DNA from: Ideonella dechloratans
GTDB taxonomy: Bacteria > Pseudomonadota > Gammaproteobacteria > Burkholderiales > Burkholderiaceae_C
Assembly: GCF_021049305.1 (NCBI RefSeq)
Contig: NZ_CP088081.1
Location: 2,046,001 to 2,110,000, forward strand
DNA length: 64,000 nucleotides
Reading direction: 5' to 3'
Of the stretch, positions 8,907-17,632 are shown one piece after another. Both the position numbers and the translations under genes were made by a program. The notes beneath the pieces are model-generated. The model was given only the letters and a program-made list of their open reading frames with translations, searched no databases and was not told the DNA's origin. The first letter of the stretch is position 1, and every line of letters starts with the position of its first letter.

Positions 8907-9455
8907 ATGGCTCGCACCCTTCCCACTCCGCTACCGCTCCACAGGATGCGTCGAGAAGTGCTGCCGCCCATCGAGCGCCTGCAGGGCACCCATCAGCGCA
9001 TGATGACGACACTGCAGGACCTGGAAGCCTTGGCCCGTCGGCTTGAAACCGGAGGGGTGGACGAGACCGCCCAGACCCTCGCCGGCGGCATCCACCGCTT
9101 CTTCGAAGAGGTGGGGCGCACCCACCACGACGAGGAGGAGCGGCACATCTTCCCGGCGCTGCTGGCCAGCGCAGACCCCGTCCTGGAAGAGCAGGTCGCG
9201 CAACTGCGTCAGGACCACGGCTGGATCGAGCAGAACTGGCGTGAGCTCAGTCCCCTGCTGGATGCGCTGTCCCAAGGCCACACGTGGGTGGAAGCGGACC
9301 TGCTGCGCACCATGATCGAGGTGTTCACCCAGTTGCACCACGCACACATCGCCCTGGAAGAGTCGATGGTCTACCCCGAGGCGCGCCGCCGCGAGGCCGA
9401 GGCCCGCACCCAGACGGCCCAGCGCCGCGCCCACTGGACGAAAGAAGCGGCCTGA
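8907..9455 (+). CDS. Hemerythrin HHE domain protein
   Basis: 182 aa soluble four-helix protein with a likely di-iron site. Histidine and acidic ligands occur in HQRMM, RTHHDEEERH, RQDHGW and LHHAHIALEE. The start follows a strong AAGGAGGT (8895-8902), which excludes the ATG at 8892. Such proteins bind O2 or NO or protect against iron/oxidative stress; the role here is unknown. It lies between speB and the Lrp gene, convergent with the latter, with 95 bases to speB. Confidence 0.88.
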   Translation: MARTLPTPLPLHRMRREVLPPIERLQGTHQRMMTTLQDLEALARRLETGGVDETAQTLAGGIHRFFEEVGRTHHDEEERHIFPALLASADPVLEEQVAQLRQDHGWIEQNWRELSPLLDALSQGHTWVEADLLRTMIEVFTQLHHAHIALEESMVYPEARRREAEARTQTAQRRAHWTKEAA

Positions 9456-9473
9456 GCCCCCCTGCCCCGCGCT

Positions 9474-9953
9474 TCAGAGCGGCAGTTTGGTGGTCTTCTT
9501 GACGGTGCGCAGGACCAGGATGGAATTCGAGCGCTCGACGCCCGGCAGGCGCATCAGCACCTCGGTGTGGAAGCGCTCGAGGTCCTCGGCATCCCGGTAG
9601 GTGAAGCGGATCAGGTAATCGTTGGCGCCGGCCACGTAGTAGCAGTCCAGCACCGAGGGCTCGTCCCGCACCGCTTGCTCGAAGGCCTCCAGCAGGCTGT
9701 TGCTCATGGACTCCAGGTTCACGATGGTGAAGCTGGTGCCATGCTGTCCCACGGCCTTGGCATTGAGCAATGCGACGTACTGGGAGATGACCCCCTCGTC
9801 CTCCAACTGCTTGACCCGGCGCAGGCAGGCCGAGGGGGACAGATGCACCCGCTGGGCGAGCTCCACGTTGGAGAGCCGGCCATCGTCCTGAAGCTCATCC
9901 AGGATGGCGCGGTCCATCGCATCCAATTGCGGTGTTTTGGCAGTACTTCGCAT
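9474..9953 (-). CDS. Lrp/AsnC family transcriptional regulator
   Basis: 159 aa. N-terminal winged helix (LDAMDRAILDELQDDGRLS, then the recognition helix in LSPSACLRRVKQLE), followed by an RAM effector domain (about 80-150). Members sense amino acids and wrap DNA as octamers. It is divergent from puuB, and the intergenic region carries three inverted repeats, so it probably autoregulates and controls the polyamine genes. Its effector could be a polyamine-pathway amino acid, but nothing in the sequence proves this. Confidence 0.93.
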   Translation of the reverse strand: MRSTAKTPQLDAMDRAILDELQDDGRLSNVELAQRVHLSPSACLRRVKQLEDEGVISQYVALLNAKAVGQHGTSFTIVNLESMSNSLLEAFEQAVRDEPSVLDCYYVAGANDYLIRFTYRDAEDLERFHTEVLMRLPGVERSNSILVLRTVKKTTKLPL

Positions 9954-9954
9954 A

Positions 9955-10036
9955 ATATTTCTCTGTCACAAATATACGTCGCACAAAATTGCGCGATACA
10001 GGGTTCTTCCCGCATCAAGGCGCAAGCACATTGCGC
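9955..10036. promoter_or_regulatory. Putative Lrp-type operator array between the regulator and puuB
   Basis: Three inverted repeats: ATATTT-N9-AAATAT (9955-9975, at the regulator start), GCACAA-AA-TTGCGC (9981-9994, one mismatch) and GCGCAA-GCACA-TTGCGC (10020-10036, perfect). The TTGCGC half-sites at 9989 and 10031 are 42 bases apart, four helical turns, as expected for a protein that wraps DNA. Binding by the adjacent Lrp-type regulator is inferred. Confidence 0.5.
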
Positions 10037-10144
10037 GCCCGCCTGGGTAGACTCATTTCCCAAGACGCACCCACAACAACACCGCGTCACCTCACCGCTC
10101 GAACCGAACCCGATCATCCCGAGGAACTGCCTAGCGCCCACCGT

Positions 10145-11440
10145 ATGAGCTTTCTGAGCGTCGACCAAGATCTCGCCCGCGATTCCTATTACGCCGCCAC
10201 GGCCCAGCGCGATGCGCGCTTTGCCCCGCTGGATGGCTCTTCCGACTGTGATGTCGCTGTGGTGGGAGGCGGTCTTGCCGGCCTGACGGCCGCCCTGGAC
10301 CTGGCCCGCATGGGACATCAGGTGACGCTGCTGGAAGCCAAACAGGTGGGCTGGGGTGCCAGCGGCCGCAACGGCGGTCAGGCCATCCACGGCCTGGCCT
10401 GCGACCAGTCGGTGATCGAAGACCAGCTCGGGCTCGACGACGCCCGTCGCGTCTGGTCCATGTCCCTGGAGGCGCTGGAACTGCTGCAGACCCGCATGGA
10501 GCAGCACCAGATCGACGCCGAATGGCGCCAGGGCTACATCGGCGTGGCCACCAACGCCCGCAAGGGTGCCGAGCTGATGCAGTGGGCCGACCGCATGGCC
10601 CAGCTCTACCAGGCCGAATTCACCCGCATCCCGGCCGCCGACATGCACCGCTGGGTCGCCAGCCCGCGTTACCACAGCGGTCTGTACGACCCGCAGTCGG
10701 GTCACCTGCACCCGCTGAAGTACGCGCTGGGCATCGCCCGCGCCGCCGCTGCCGCCGGGGTGCGCATCCACGAGGAGACGCCCGTCACCGCGCTGGAGAC
10801 CGGCCCGGTCATCACCGTGCGCACGTCCCGGGGCACGCTGCGCGCCAAGAAGGTGCTGCTGGCCGGCAATGTCTACCTGCAGGGCGTGGCCGAGCACCTG
10901 GAGCGCCGCATCATGCCGGTCGGCACCTACATCGTCTGCTCCGAGGCCATGGACCCGGCCCTGGCCGACAGCCTGATCCCCACCCGCTCGGCGGTGTGCG
11001 ACACCAACTTCGTGCTGGACTACCTGCGCACCACCAACGACCACCGCATGCTCTACGGTGGCCGGGTGAGCTACAGCACCGTGACGCCGCCGAACCTGGC
11101 CGAAAGCATGCGTCGACGCATGGTGCAGACCTTCCCGCAGCTCAAGGACGTGAAGGTGCAGTACGCCTGGGGCGGCTTCGTGGACATCACGATGAACCGC
11201 GCACCGGATTTCGGGCGGCTGCGCGACAACCTGTACTACCTGCAAGGCTTCTCCGGCCACGGGCTGGCACTGACCGGTCTGGCCGGCCGCCTGGTGGCCG
11301 AGGCGATGAACGGCGACGCCAGCCGCTTTGACGTCTTCGCCCGCCTGAAGCACCATGATTTCCCAGGGGGCCGCCTGCTGCGCACGCCTGCGCTGGTGCT
11401 CGGCATGGCCTGGTACCGCCTGCGCGACCTGCTGGGATGA
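10145..11440 (+). CDS. puuB: Gamma-glutamylputrescine oxidoreductase (FAD, DAO family)
   Basis: Oxidises gamma-glutamylputrescine to the aldehyde, releasing ammonia and hydrogen peroxide (second Puu step). 431 aa. The FAD dinucleotide motif VVGGGLAGL is at residues 39-47, and GASGRNGGQ follows, typical of the PuuB/OrdL group. Start chosen at ATG 10145 because translation upstream runs through the operator region. The stop overlaps the puuD start as ATGA (11437-11440). Confidence 0.9.
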   Translation: MSFLSVDQDLARDSYYAATAQRDARFAPLDGSSDCDVAVVGGGLAGLTAALDLARMGHQVTLLEAKQVGWGASGRNGGQAIHGLACDQSVIEDQLGLDDARRVWSMSLEALELLQTRMEQHQIDAEWRQGYIGVATNARKGAELMQWADRMAQLYQAEFTRIPAADMHRWVASPRYHSGLYDPQSGHLHPLKYALGIARAAAAAGVRIHEETPVTALETGPVITVRTSRGTLRAKKVLLAGNVYLQGVAEHLERRIMPVGTYIVCSEAMDPALADSLIPTRSAVCDTNFVLDYLRTTNDHRMLYGGRVSYSTVTPPNLAESMRRRMVQTFPQLKDVKVQYAWGGFVDITMNRAPDFGRLRDNLYYLQGFSGHGLALTGLAGRLVAEAMNGDASRFDVFARLKHHDFPGGRLLRTPALVLGMAWYRLRDLLG

Positions 11441-12276
11441 CACGGACCATGAACGACATGACTGAGACCACCTCGATCGCGGCGACCACCACGGCCGCCG
11501 CTCCCCGCAAGCCCCTGGTGCTGGTGCCCGCGTGCAACCGCATGCTGGGCGAGCATCCCTTCTACATCGCCGGCAAGAAGTACCTGGACGCCGTGCGTCT
11601 GGCCGGGGCCACCCCGCTGATCGTGCCTTCAGCGGACGCCGCGGAGATCGAGGTGCTGCTGGACATGGCCGACGGCGTGCTGCTGACCGGCTCGCCCTCC
11701 AATGTCCACCCCAGCCACTTCGGCGAAGAGGTGCACAACCCGGCCCTGCCGCTGGACCCGGCCCGGGACAGCTGGACCCTGCCGCTGATCCGCCGCGTGC
11801 TGGCCCGGGGCATTCCGCTTTTCGGCATCTGCCGCGGCACGCAGGAGACCAACGTCGCCCTGGGCGGCTCGCTGTACCAGGCGGTGCAGGAGGTCGATGG
11901 CCACGATGACCACCGCGCCCCCGAAGGTGAGCCGGCAGCCGTGCAGTACGGCCCGGCCCATCCTGTGGAGGTGGTGCCCGGTGGCGTGCTGGAGCCGCTG
12001 GTGGGCGCCGTATCCTTCCAGGTCAATTCGGTCCATGGCCAGGCCGTGAAGCAGCTGGCGCCGGGCCTGCGGGTGGAGGCCCGCGCACCCGACGGACTGG
12101 TCGAGGCCTTCTCGGTCGCCGATGCCCCGGGCTTCAGCCTGTGCGTGCAGTGGCATCCGGAATGGCTGGCGGCAGACAACCCGCAGTCGGTGGCCATGCT
12201 CACCGCCTTCGGACAGGCCTGCCGACGCTACCAATTTGCCAAATCCCAGGAGATCCGACGGACGCCGGACCGCTGA
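11437..12276 (+). CDS. puuD: Gamma-glutamyl-GABA hydrolase (class I GATase-like)
   Basis: Last step of the Puu route: hydrolyses gamma-glutamyl-GABA to GABA and glutamate. 279 aa, peptidase C26 type. Nucleophile Cys in FGICRGTQE (about C132) and the His/Glu pair in QWHPEW near the C terminus. The start at 11437 overlaps puuB; ATG 11449 is also possible because residues 1-24 are low in complexity. In an operon with puuB and puuA. Confidence 0.92.
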   Translation: MTRTMNDMTETTSIAATTTAAAPRKPLVLVPACNRMLGEHPFYIAGKKYLDAVRLAGATPLIVPSADAAEIEVLLDMADGVLLTGSPSNVHPSHFGEEVHNPALPLDPARDSWTLPLIRRVLARGIPLFGICRGTQETNVALGGSLYQAVQEVDGHDDHRAPEGEPAAVQYGPAHPVEVVPGGVLEPLVGAVSFQVNSVHGQAVKQLAPGLRVEARAPDGLVEAFSVADAPGFSLCVQWHPEWLAADNPQSVAMLTAFGQACRRYQFAKSQEIRRTPDR

Positions 12277-12293
12277 ACGCGGGTGGCATCCCC

Positions 12294-12308
12294 CCGGCCG
12301 ATGGCCGG
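12294..12308 (+). other. Small intercistronic hairpin puuD/puuA
   Basis: CCGGCC-GAT-GGCCGG in the 110-base gap between puuD and puuA, with no T run. It could stabilise or process the mRNA. This gap is otherwise GC-rich and empty. Confidence 0.35.
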
Positions 12309-12386
12309 AACCCCCGGGGCCCGCGCGGCCCGGCGCCTGAAGCAGGCGGCAATCCGCGCGTCACGAAGACCCAAAGCAGGTGCCTC

Positions 12387-13754
12387 ATGGCCAGCAAAGA
12401 ACACTTCAATTTCCTCGAGCTGGAGAACTGGCTCAACCAACATCACGTCACCGAGATCGAATGCCTGGTGCCCGACCTGACCGGTGTGGCCCGCGGCAAG
12501 ATCCTGCCCCGCGAGAAGTTCACCGAAGACCGCGGCATGCGGCTGCCGGAGGCCGTCGTCGCCATGGGCGTGACCGGCGAATTCCCTGAAGAGGGACCGT
12601 ACTACGACGTGATCAGCCCGATGGACCACGACATGCACCTGCGGCCCGATCCGGCCACCGTGCGCATCGTGCCCTGGGCCACCGACCCCACCGCCCAGGT
12701 GGTGCATGACTGCTACGACCGCAACGGCGCCCTGGTGCCCTTCGCGCCCCGCTCGGTACTGCGCCGCGTCTGCGACCTGTTCGCCGCCGAGGGCTGGGAC
12801 CCGGTGGTGGCCCCGGAGCTGGAGTTCTACCTGGTGGCCCGCAACACCGACCCCGACATGCCGCTGAAGCCGCCGGTGGGCCGCAGCGGCCGCTCGGAAA
12901 CGTCGCGCCAGGCCTACTCCATCGACGCGGTCAACGAGTTCGACCCGCTGTTCGAGGACATCTACGACTACTGCGACAAGATGGAGCTGAACGTGGACAC
13001 GCTGATCCACGAAATCGGCGCCGGGCAGATGGAGATCAACTTCTTCCACGCCCACCCGCTGGGTCTGGCCGACGAGGTCTTCTTCTTCAAGCGCACGGTG
13101 CGGGAGGCCGCGCTGCGCCACGACATGTTCGCCACCTTCATGGCCAAGCCGATCGCCGGCGAGCCGGGCAGCGCCATGCACATCCACCAGAGCGTGGTGA
13201 ACACCAAGACCGGCCGCAACCTGTTCAGCAACGAGGACGGCAGCCCCAGCCAGGAGTTCTTCTGGTACATCGGCGGCCTGCAGAAGTACATCCCGGCGGC
13301 CATGGCCCTGTTCGCGCCGTATGTGAACAGCTACCGCCGCCTGGCCCGCTTCACCGCCGCGCCCATCAACATCCAGTGGGGCATCGACAACCGCACCGTG
13401 GGCATCCGCTCGCCCATCTCCTCGCCGGCCGCCCGCCGCATCGAGAACCGCGTGATCGGCGCCGATGCCAACCCCTACGTCGCCCTGGCCGCCACCCTGG
13501 CCTGCGGCTACCTGGGCATCAAGAACAAGGTCCAGCCGTCGCCCGAGTGCAAGGGCGACGCCTACCTGGGCGATTACCAGCTGCCGCGCAGCCTGGGCGA
13601 AGCCCTGGAGTTGCTGCGCGCCGAGAAGGACCTGGCCAGTGTGCTGGGTGAAGCCTTCGTCACGGTCTACACCGAGGTGAAGGAGATCGAGCACGCCGAA
13701 TTCATGAAGGTGATCTCGCCCTGGGAGCGCGAACACCTGCTGCTGCACGTCTGA
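12387..13754 (+). CDS. puuA: Gamma-glutamylputrescine synthetase (glutamine synthetase family)
   Basis: Joins glutamate and putrescine with ATP, the first Puu step. 455 aa. Beta-grasp N domain (about 15-110), then the catalytic domain with APELEFYL, the GAGQMEINF segment, GSAMHIHQS and NSYRRLARF, all glutamine synthetase signatures. It lacks the adenylylation-type C-terminal tyrosine loop of GlnA as far as I can see. Position between puuD and spuC supports PuuA/SpuI over ammonia-specific glutamine synthetase. Confidence 0.9.
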   Translation: MASKEHFNFLELENWLNQHHVTEIECLVPDLTGVARGKILPREKFTEDRGMRLPEAVVAMGVTGEFPEEGPYYDVISPMDHDMHLRPDPATVRIVPWATDPTAQVVHDCYDRNGALVPFAPRSVLRRVCDLFAAEGWDPVVAPELEFYLVARNTDPDMPLKPPVGRSGRSETSRQAYSIDAVNEFDPLFEDIYDYCDKMELNVDTLIHEIGAGQMEINFFHAHPLGLADEVFFFKRTVREAALRHDMFATFMAKPIAGEPGSAMHIHQSVVNTKTGRNLFSNEDGSPSQEFFWYIGGLQKYIPAAMALFAPYVNSYRRLARFTAAPINIQWGIDNRTVGIRSPISSPAARRIENRVIGADANPYVALAATLACGYLGIKNKVQPSPECKGDAYLGDYQLPRSLGEALELLRAEKDLASVLGEAFVTVYTEVKEIEHAEFMKVISPWEREHLLLHV

Positions 13755-13804
13755 TCCCGCATCGGTCTCACGAGGACCGCTGAACGAACTTTCAAGGAAC
13801 CACC

Positions 13805-15220
13805 ATGCAACAAGACAACATCGTCATCCAGGCCCCCGCTCAGGCCACCCGTCGCAGCACCCGCGAATGGCAGCAGGCCGACGCGGCTCACTTCCTGCAC
13901 CCCTTCACCGACACGGCCGCCCTGGCCAAGAAGGGCGCGCGCATCATCACCAAGGCCGAGAACATCTACCTCTGGGACAGCGAGGGCCACAAGATCCTCG
14001 ACGGCATGAGCGGCCTGTGGTGCGTGAACACCGGCTACAGCCAGCCTTCGCTGATCGAGGCAGCCAACCGCCAGATGAAGGAGCTGCCGTACTACAACGC
14101 CTTCTTCCAGACCTCGACCATCCCGGCCATCGAACTGGCCGAGCTGCTGGCCCAGGTCACGCCGCCGCAGTTCAAGCATGTGTTCTACGGCACCTCGGGC
14201 TCCGAGAGCAATGACACGGTGGTGCGTCTGGTGCGCCACTACTGGGCCCTGCAGGGCCAACCGGAGCGCCAGGTCATCATCGCCCGTAAGAACGGCTACC
14301 ACGGCTCCACCATGGCCGGCGCCTCGCTCAGCGGCATGGCCTACATGCACGCCCAGGGCGGCCTGCCGATCCCCAACATCACCCACATCCAGCAGCCCTT
14401 CTGGTACGAGCTGGGTGGCGACATGAGCCCGGACGAGTTCGGCAAGGTGGCCGCCGGCTGGCTGGAAGAGCGCATCCTGGAAGTCGGCCCCGAAAAGGTT
14501 GCCGCCTTCATCGGTGAACCGATCCAGGGCGCCGGCGGCGTGATCATTCCGCCCAAGACCTACTGGCCCGAGATCCAGCGCATCTGCGACAAGTACGGCA
14601 TCCTGCTGGTGTCCGACGAGGTGATCTGCGGCTTCGGTCGCACCGGCAACTGGTTCGGCTGCGAGACCATGGGCAGCAAGCCCGACCTGATGACCTTCGC
14701 CAAGGGCGTCACCGCGGGCTATGTGCCGCTGGGCGGCGTGATGGTCAGCGACCGCGTGGCCGACGTGCTGATCGAGAAGGGTGGCGAGTTCGAACACGGG
14801 TACACGTATTCGGGCCACCCCGTGGCCTGCGCGGTGGCCGTGGCCAACATCAAGCTGATGCAGCAGCAGAAGCTGGTCGAGCATGTGCGCGACGATGTCG
14901 GCCCGTATCTTGCACAGCAGTTCGAGACGCTGCGTGACCATCCGCTGGTCGGCGAGGCAGTCAGCTGCGGACTGATGGGTGCCATTCAACTCGTGAAGGA
15001 CAAGGCCACGCGACAGTTCTTCCCCTCCTCCCTGGAGGTGGGCATGGTCTGTCGGGGGCATTGCTTCGGCAACGGCCTGGTGATGCGTGCGGTGGGCGAT
15101 CGGATGGTGATCGCTCCCCCTCTGATCATCACCCGGGCCCAGATCGACGAGATGATGACGCTGATCCGCCGCTGCCTGGACCTGACGCTGGCGGATGTCA
15201 AGGCCAAGGGCTGGCTCTGA
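13805..15220 (+). CDS. spuC: Putrescine-pyruvate aminotransferase (class III, SpuC-like)
   Basis: PLP enzyme that moves the amino group of putrescine to pyruvate, giving 4-aminobutanal and alanine. 471 aa. GTSGSESND binds the phosphate, DEVICGFGRTG holds the PLP-ring aspartate, and the Schiff-base lysine is in TFAKG (K300). SD AAGGAA precedes the ATG. It gives a second route to GABA beside the Puu enzymes, joining at the aldehyde dehydrogenase 20906-22396. Confidence 0.92.
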   Translation: MQQDNIVIQAPAQATRRSTREWQQADAAHFLHPFTDTAALAKKGARIITKAENIYLWDSEGHKILDGMSGLWCVNTGYSQPSLIEAANRQMKELPYYNAFFQTSTIPAIELAELLAQVTPPQFKHVFYGTSGSESNDTVVRLVRHYWALQGQPERQVIIARKNGYHGSTMAGASLSGMAYMHAQGGLPIPNITHIQQPFWYELGGDMSPDEFGKVAAGWLEERILEVGPEKVAAFIGEPIQGAGGVIIPPKTYWPEIQRICDKYGILLVSDEVICGFGRTGNWFGCETMGSKPDLMTFAKGVTAGYVPLGGVMVSDRVADVLIEKGGEFEHGYTYSGHPVACAVAVANIKLMQQQKLVEHVRDDVGPYLAQQFETLRDHPLVGEAVSCGLMGAIQLVKDKATRQFFPSSLEVGMVCRGHCFGNGLVMRAVGDRMVIAPPLIITRAQIDEMMTLIRRCLDLTLADVKAKGWL

Positions 15221-15248
15221 GCCGGTCGTTGATCGACGCGTTTTCCAT

Positions 15249-15314
15249 GAAGTGCACCATTCTTGAGCCTGCCAAAATCGCCCCAGATCGGGGCAACCCA
15301 AGGTGGTGCACTTC
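15249..15314. repeat. 11-bp inverted repeat with NtrC-like half-sites, upstream of potF
   Basis: GAAGTGCACCA (15249-15259) is the exact inverse of TGGTGCACTTC (15304-15314), 44 bases apart. The cores TGCACC/GGTGCA equal the NtrC half-site. A nested stem GCCCC-AGATC-GGGGC (15280-15294) lies inside. It could be a looped operator or an mRNA structure between spuC and the transporter. No well-spaced sigma-54 promoter was found nearby. Confidence 0.5.
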
Positions 15315-15374
15315 CGCACCCTTGCAGCTTTCGCGTTTCTTCACCCCATCATCCGTGACCCTGGAGGTTTCTTC

Positions 15375-16490
15375 ATGAAGTTCAGTTCAGTGCGTTCCGT
15401 CTTGTCGCTGGCCATTGCCGCCCTGGCTGTGGCCGGTGGCGCAGCCCGTGCCCAGGAAGAGGAAAAGGTCCTCAACATCTACAACTGGTCCGACTACATC
15501 GCCGAAGACACGATCAAGAACTTCGAGAAGGAGACCGGCATCAAGGTCCGGTACGACAACTTCGACAACAACGAGATCGTCCACGCCAAGCTGGTGGCAG
15601 GCAAGACGGGTTACGACATCGTGGTGCCCTCCTCCAACTGGGCCAAGCTGCAAGCCGAGGGCGGGCTGCTGCAGAAGCTCGACAAGTCGCAGATCCCGAA
15701 CTGGAAGCACCTGGACCCCGCCGTGCTGAAGCAGTTGGGCAACCTGGACCCGGGCAACCAGTACATGGTGAACTGGCTGTGGGGCTACACCACCGTGGGC
15801 ATCAATGTGGACAAGGTCAAGGCGGCCCTGGGCGGCATGCCCATGCCGGAGAACGCCTGGGATCTGGTGTTCAAGCCCGAGTACATCTCCAAGATGAAGT
15901 CCTGCGGCGTGTCCTTCCTGGATTCCGCCTCGGAAGTGGTGCCTGCCGCCCTGCACTACCTGGGCAAGCATCCTGAAAGCAAGGTGCCGGCCGACTACGC
16001 CAAGGCCTCGCAGGTGCTCAAGGCCGTGCGCCCGTACGTGACGCTCTTCAGCTCCTCGGGCTACATCAACGACATGGCCAACGGCTCCATCTGCCTGGCG
16101 CTGGGCTGGTCGGGTGACATCAACATCGCCCGCCAGCGCGCCATCGATGGCAAGACCGGCCAGAAGATCGAGGCCCTGATCCCCAACACCGGCGGCCTGC
16201 TGTTCTTCGACACCATGGTCATTCCGGCCGACGCGCCCCACCCGGGCAACGCGCACAAGTGGATCAATTACATTCTGCGCCCCGAAGTGGATGCCAGCCT
16301 GACCAACAAGGTGTTCTACGCCAACCCCAACAAGGACTCGATCCCGTTCGTGAAGCCGGAAGTGGCGAAGAACCCGACCGTGTTCCTGTCGGCGTCGGAC
16401 ATGGCCAAGATGGTCGCGCCGGATTCGCTGAACAACGATCTGCGCCGCCTGCAGACCCGCACCTACACCTCGTTCAAGACCGGCCTGTAA
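15375..16490 (+). CDS. potF: Polyamine ABC transporter, periplasmic binding protein (PotF/SpuD type)
   Basis: 371 aa. Signal peptide about 1-26 (cleavage after ARA), then LNIYNWSDYI, the hallmark start of PotF/SpuD proteins, whose Trp and Asp contact the polyamine. The ATG is set by TGGAGG nine bases upstream. First gene of a four-gene importer operon. Putrescine is the likely substrate given the neighbours; spermidine cannot be excluded. Confidence 0.92.
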   Translation: MKFSSVRSVLSLAIAALAVAGGAARAQEEEKVLNIYNWSDYIAEDTIKNFEKETGIKVRYDNFDNNEIVHAKLVAGKTGYDIVVPSSNWAKLQAEGGLLQKLDKSQIPNWKHLDPAVLKQLGNLDPGNQYMVNWLWGYTTVGINVDKVKAALGGMPMPENAWDLVFKPEYISKMKSCGVSFLDSASEVVPAALHYLGKHPESKVPADYAKASQVLKAVRPYVTLFSSSGYINDMANGSICLALGWSGDINIARQRAIDGKTGQKIEALIPNTGGLLFFDTMVIPADAPHPGNAHKWINYILRPEVDASLTNKVFYANPNKDSIPFVKPEVAKNPTVFLSASDMAKMVAPDSLNNDLRRLQTRTYTSFKTGL

Positions 16491-16506
16491 GGAGCAGGCA
16501 CGCATC

Positions 16507-17619
16507 ATGACGCAATCTCCCGCCAGCACCCGTGACGACAGCGCCTTCCTCCAGATCCACAACGTGGTGAAGGATTTCGGAGGCTACAAGGCCGTCAACA
16601 ACGTCAGCCTGGACATCGCCAAGGGCGAAATCTTCGCCCTGCTGGGGTCGTCCGGCTGCGGCAAGACGACCCTTCTGCGGATGCTGGCGGGGTTCGAGAC
16701 CCCCACCTCGGGGCGGATCATCCTCAACGGCCAGGATCTGGCGGGTCTCCCGCCCTACGAGCGGCCGCTGAACATGATGTTCCAGTCGTATGCGCTGTTC
16801 CCCCACCTCACCGTGTGGGACAACATCGCGTTCGGTCTGCGTCGTGATGGCATGCCCCGGGACGCGGTCGCCGACCGCGTCGAGGCCATGCTCAAGCTGG
16901 TGCAACTGGGCAAGTACGCCAAGCGCAAGCCGCACCAGCTCTCCGGTGGCCAGCAGCAGCGGGTCGCCCTGGCCCGCAGCCTGGCCAAGCAGCCGCAGCT
17001 GCTGCTGCTGGACGAGCCCCTGGGCGCCCTGGACAAGAAGCTGCGCGAGCAGACCCAGATCGAGCTGGTGAACATCATCGAGCAGGTCGGCGTGACCTGC
17101 GTGATGGTGACCCACGACCAGGAAGAGGCCATGACCATGGCCAGCCGCATCGCGGTCATGAGCGAGGGCCGCTTCCTGCAGGTGGGCTCACCCAACGAGA
17201 TCTACGAAACCCCGCAGACCCGCTTCGTGGCCGACTTCATCGGCAACGTCAACATGATGGACGGGACGGTCGAGGTGGACGAGAACGATCATGTCGTCAT
17301 CGCCGGAGAGGACTGCAAGCACTATGTCGGACATGGCATCACCGGCACGCTGGGCATGCCGGTGACGGTGGCCCTGCGGCCGGAGAAGATCCACCTGGCC
17401 CGCCACAAGCCGGCCGACGAGTTCAACTGCACCGAGGGCGTCATCGAGGAGATGTCCTACTTCGGCAGCTTCACCGTCTACCGCCTCAAGCTGGCCAGTG
17501 GCGCCACCCTGAAGGTGAGCATGGCCAACACCGTGCGACAGCGCGAGGACGAACTGACCTGGGGCGACAAGGTCTGGGCCCACTGGTCCCGCTCGGCCCA
17601 TGTGGTGCTGACCCAGTGA
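16507..17619 (+). CDS. potG: Polyamine ABC transporter ATP-binding protein (PotG/PotA type)
   Basis: 370 aa. Walker A GSSGCGKTT (47-55), signature LSGGQ (145-149) and Walker B LLLLDEP (about 165-171) make a complete ATPase. A C-terminal TOBE domain (about 250-365) is typical of spermidine/putrescine importers. It follows potF by 16 bases with AGGAG at the potF stop. Confidence 0.93.
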   Translation: MTQSPASTRDDSAFLQIHNVVKDFGGYKAVNNVSLDIAKGEIFALLGSSGCGKTTLLRMLAGFETPTSGRIILNGQDLAGLPPYERPLNMMFQSYALFPHLTVWDNIAFGLRRDGMPRDAVADRVEAMLKLVQLGKYAKRKPHQLSGGQQQRVALARSLAKQPQLLLLDEPLGALDKKLREQTQIELVNIIEQVGVTCVMVTHDQEEAMTMASRIAVMSEGRFLQVGSPNEIYETPQTRFVADFIGNVNMMDGTVEVDENDHVVIAGEDCKHYVGHGITGTLGMPVTVALRPEKIHLARHKPADEFNCTEGVIEEMSYFGSFTVYRLKLASGATLKVSMANTVRQREDELTWGDKVWAHWSRSAHVVLTQ

Positions 17620-17632
17620 GGATGCAAGCACC

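Noticed and set aside
12141..12386. N-terminal extension of puuA
   Set aside because: The open frame before ATG 12387 overlaps puuD and a GC-rich gap and is not family-like.
15300..15345. Possible sigma-54 promoter before potF
   Set aside because: Candidate GG and GC pairs are one or more bases off the required spacing.
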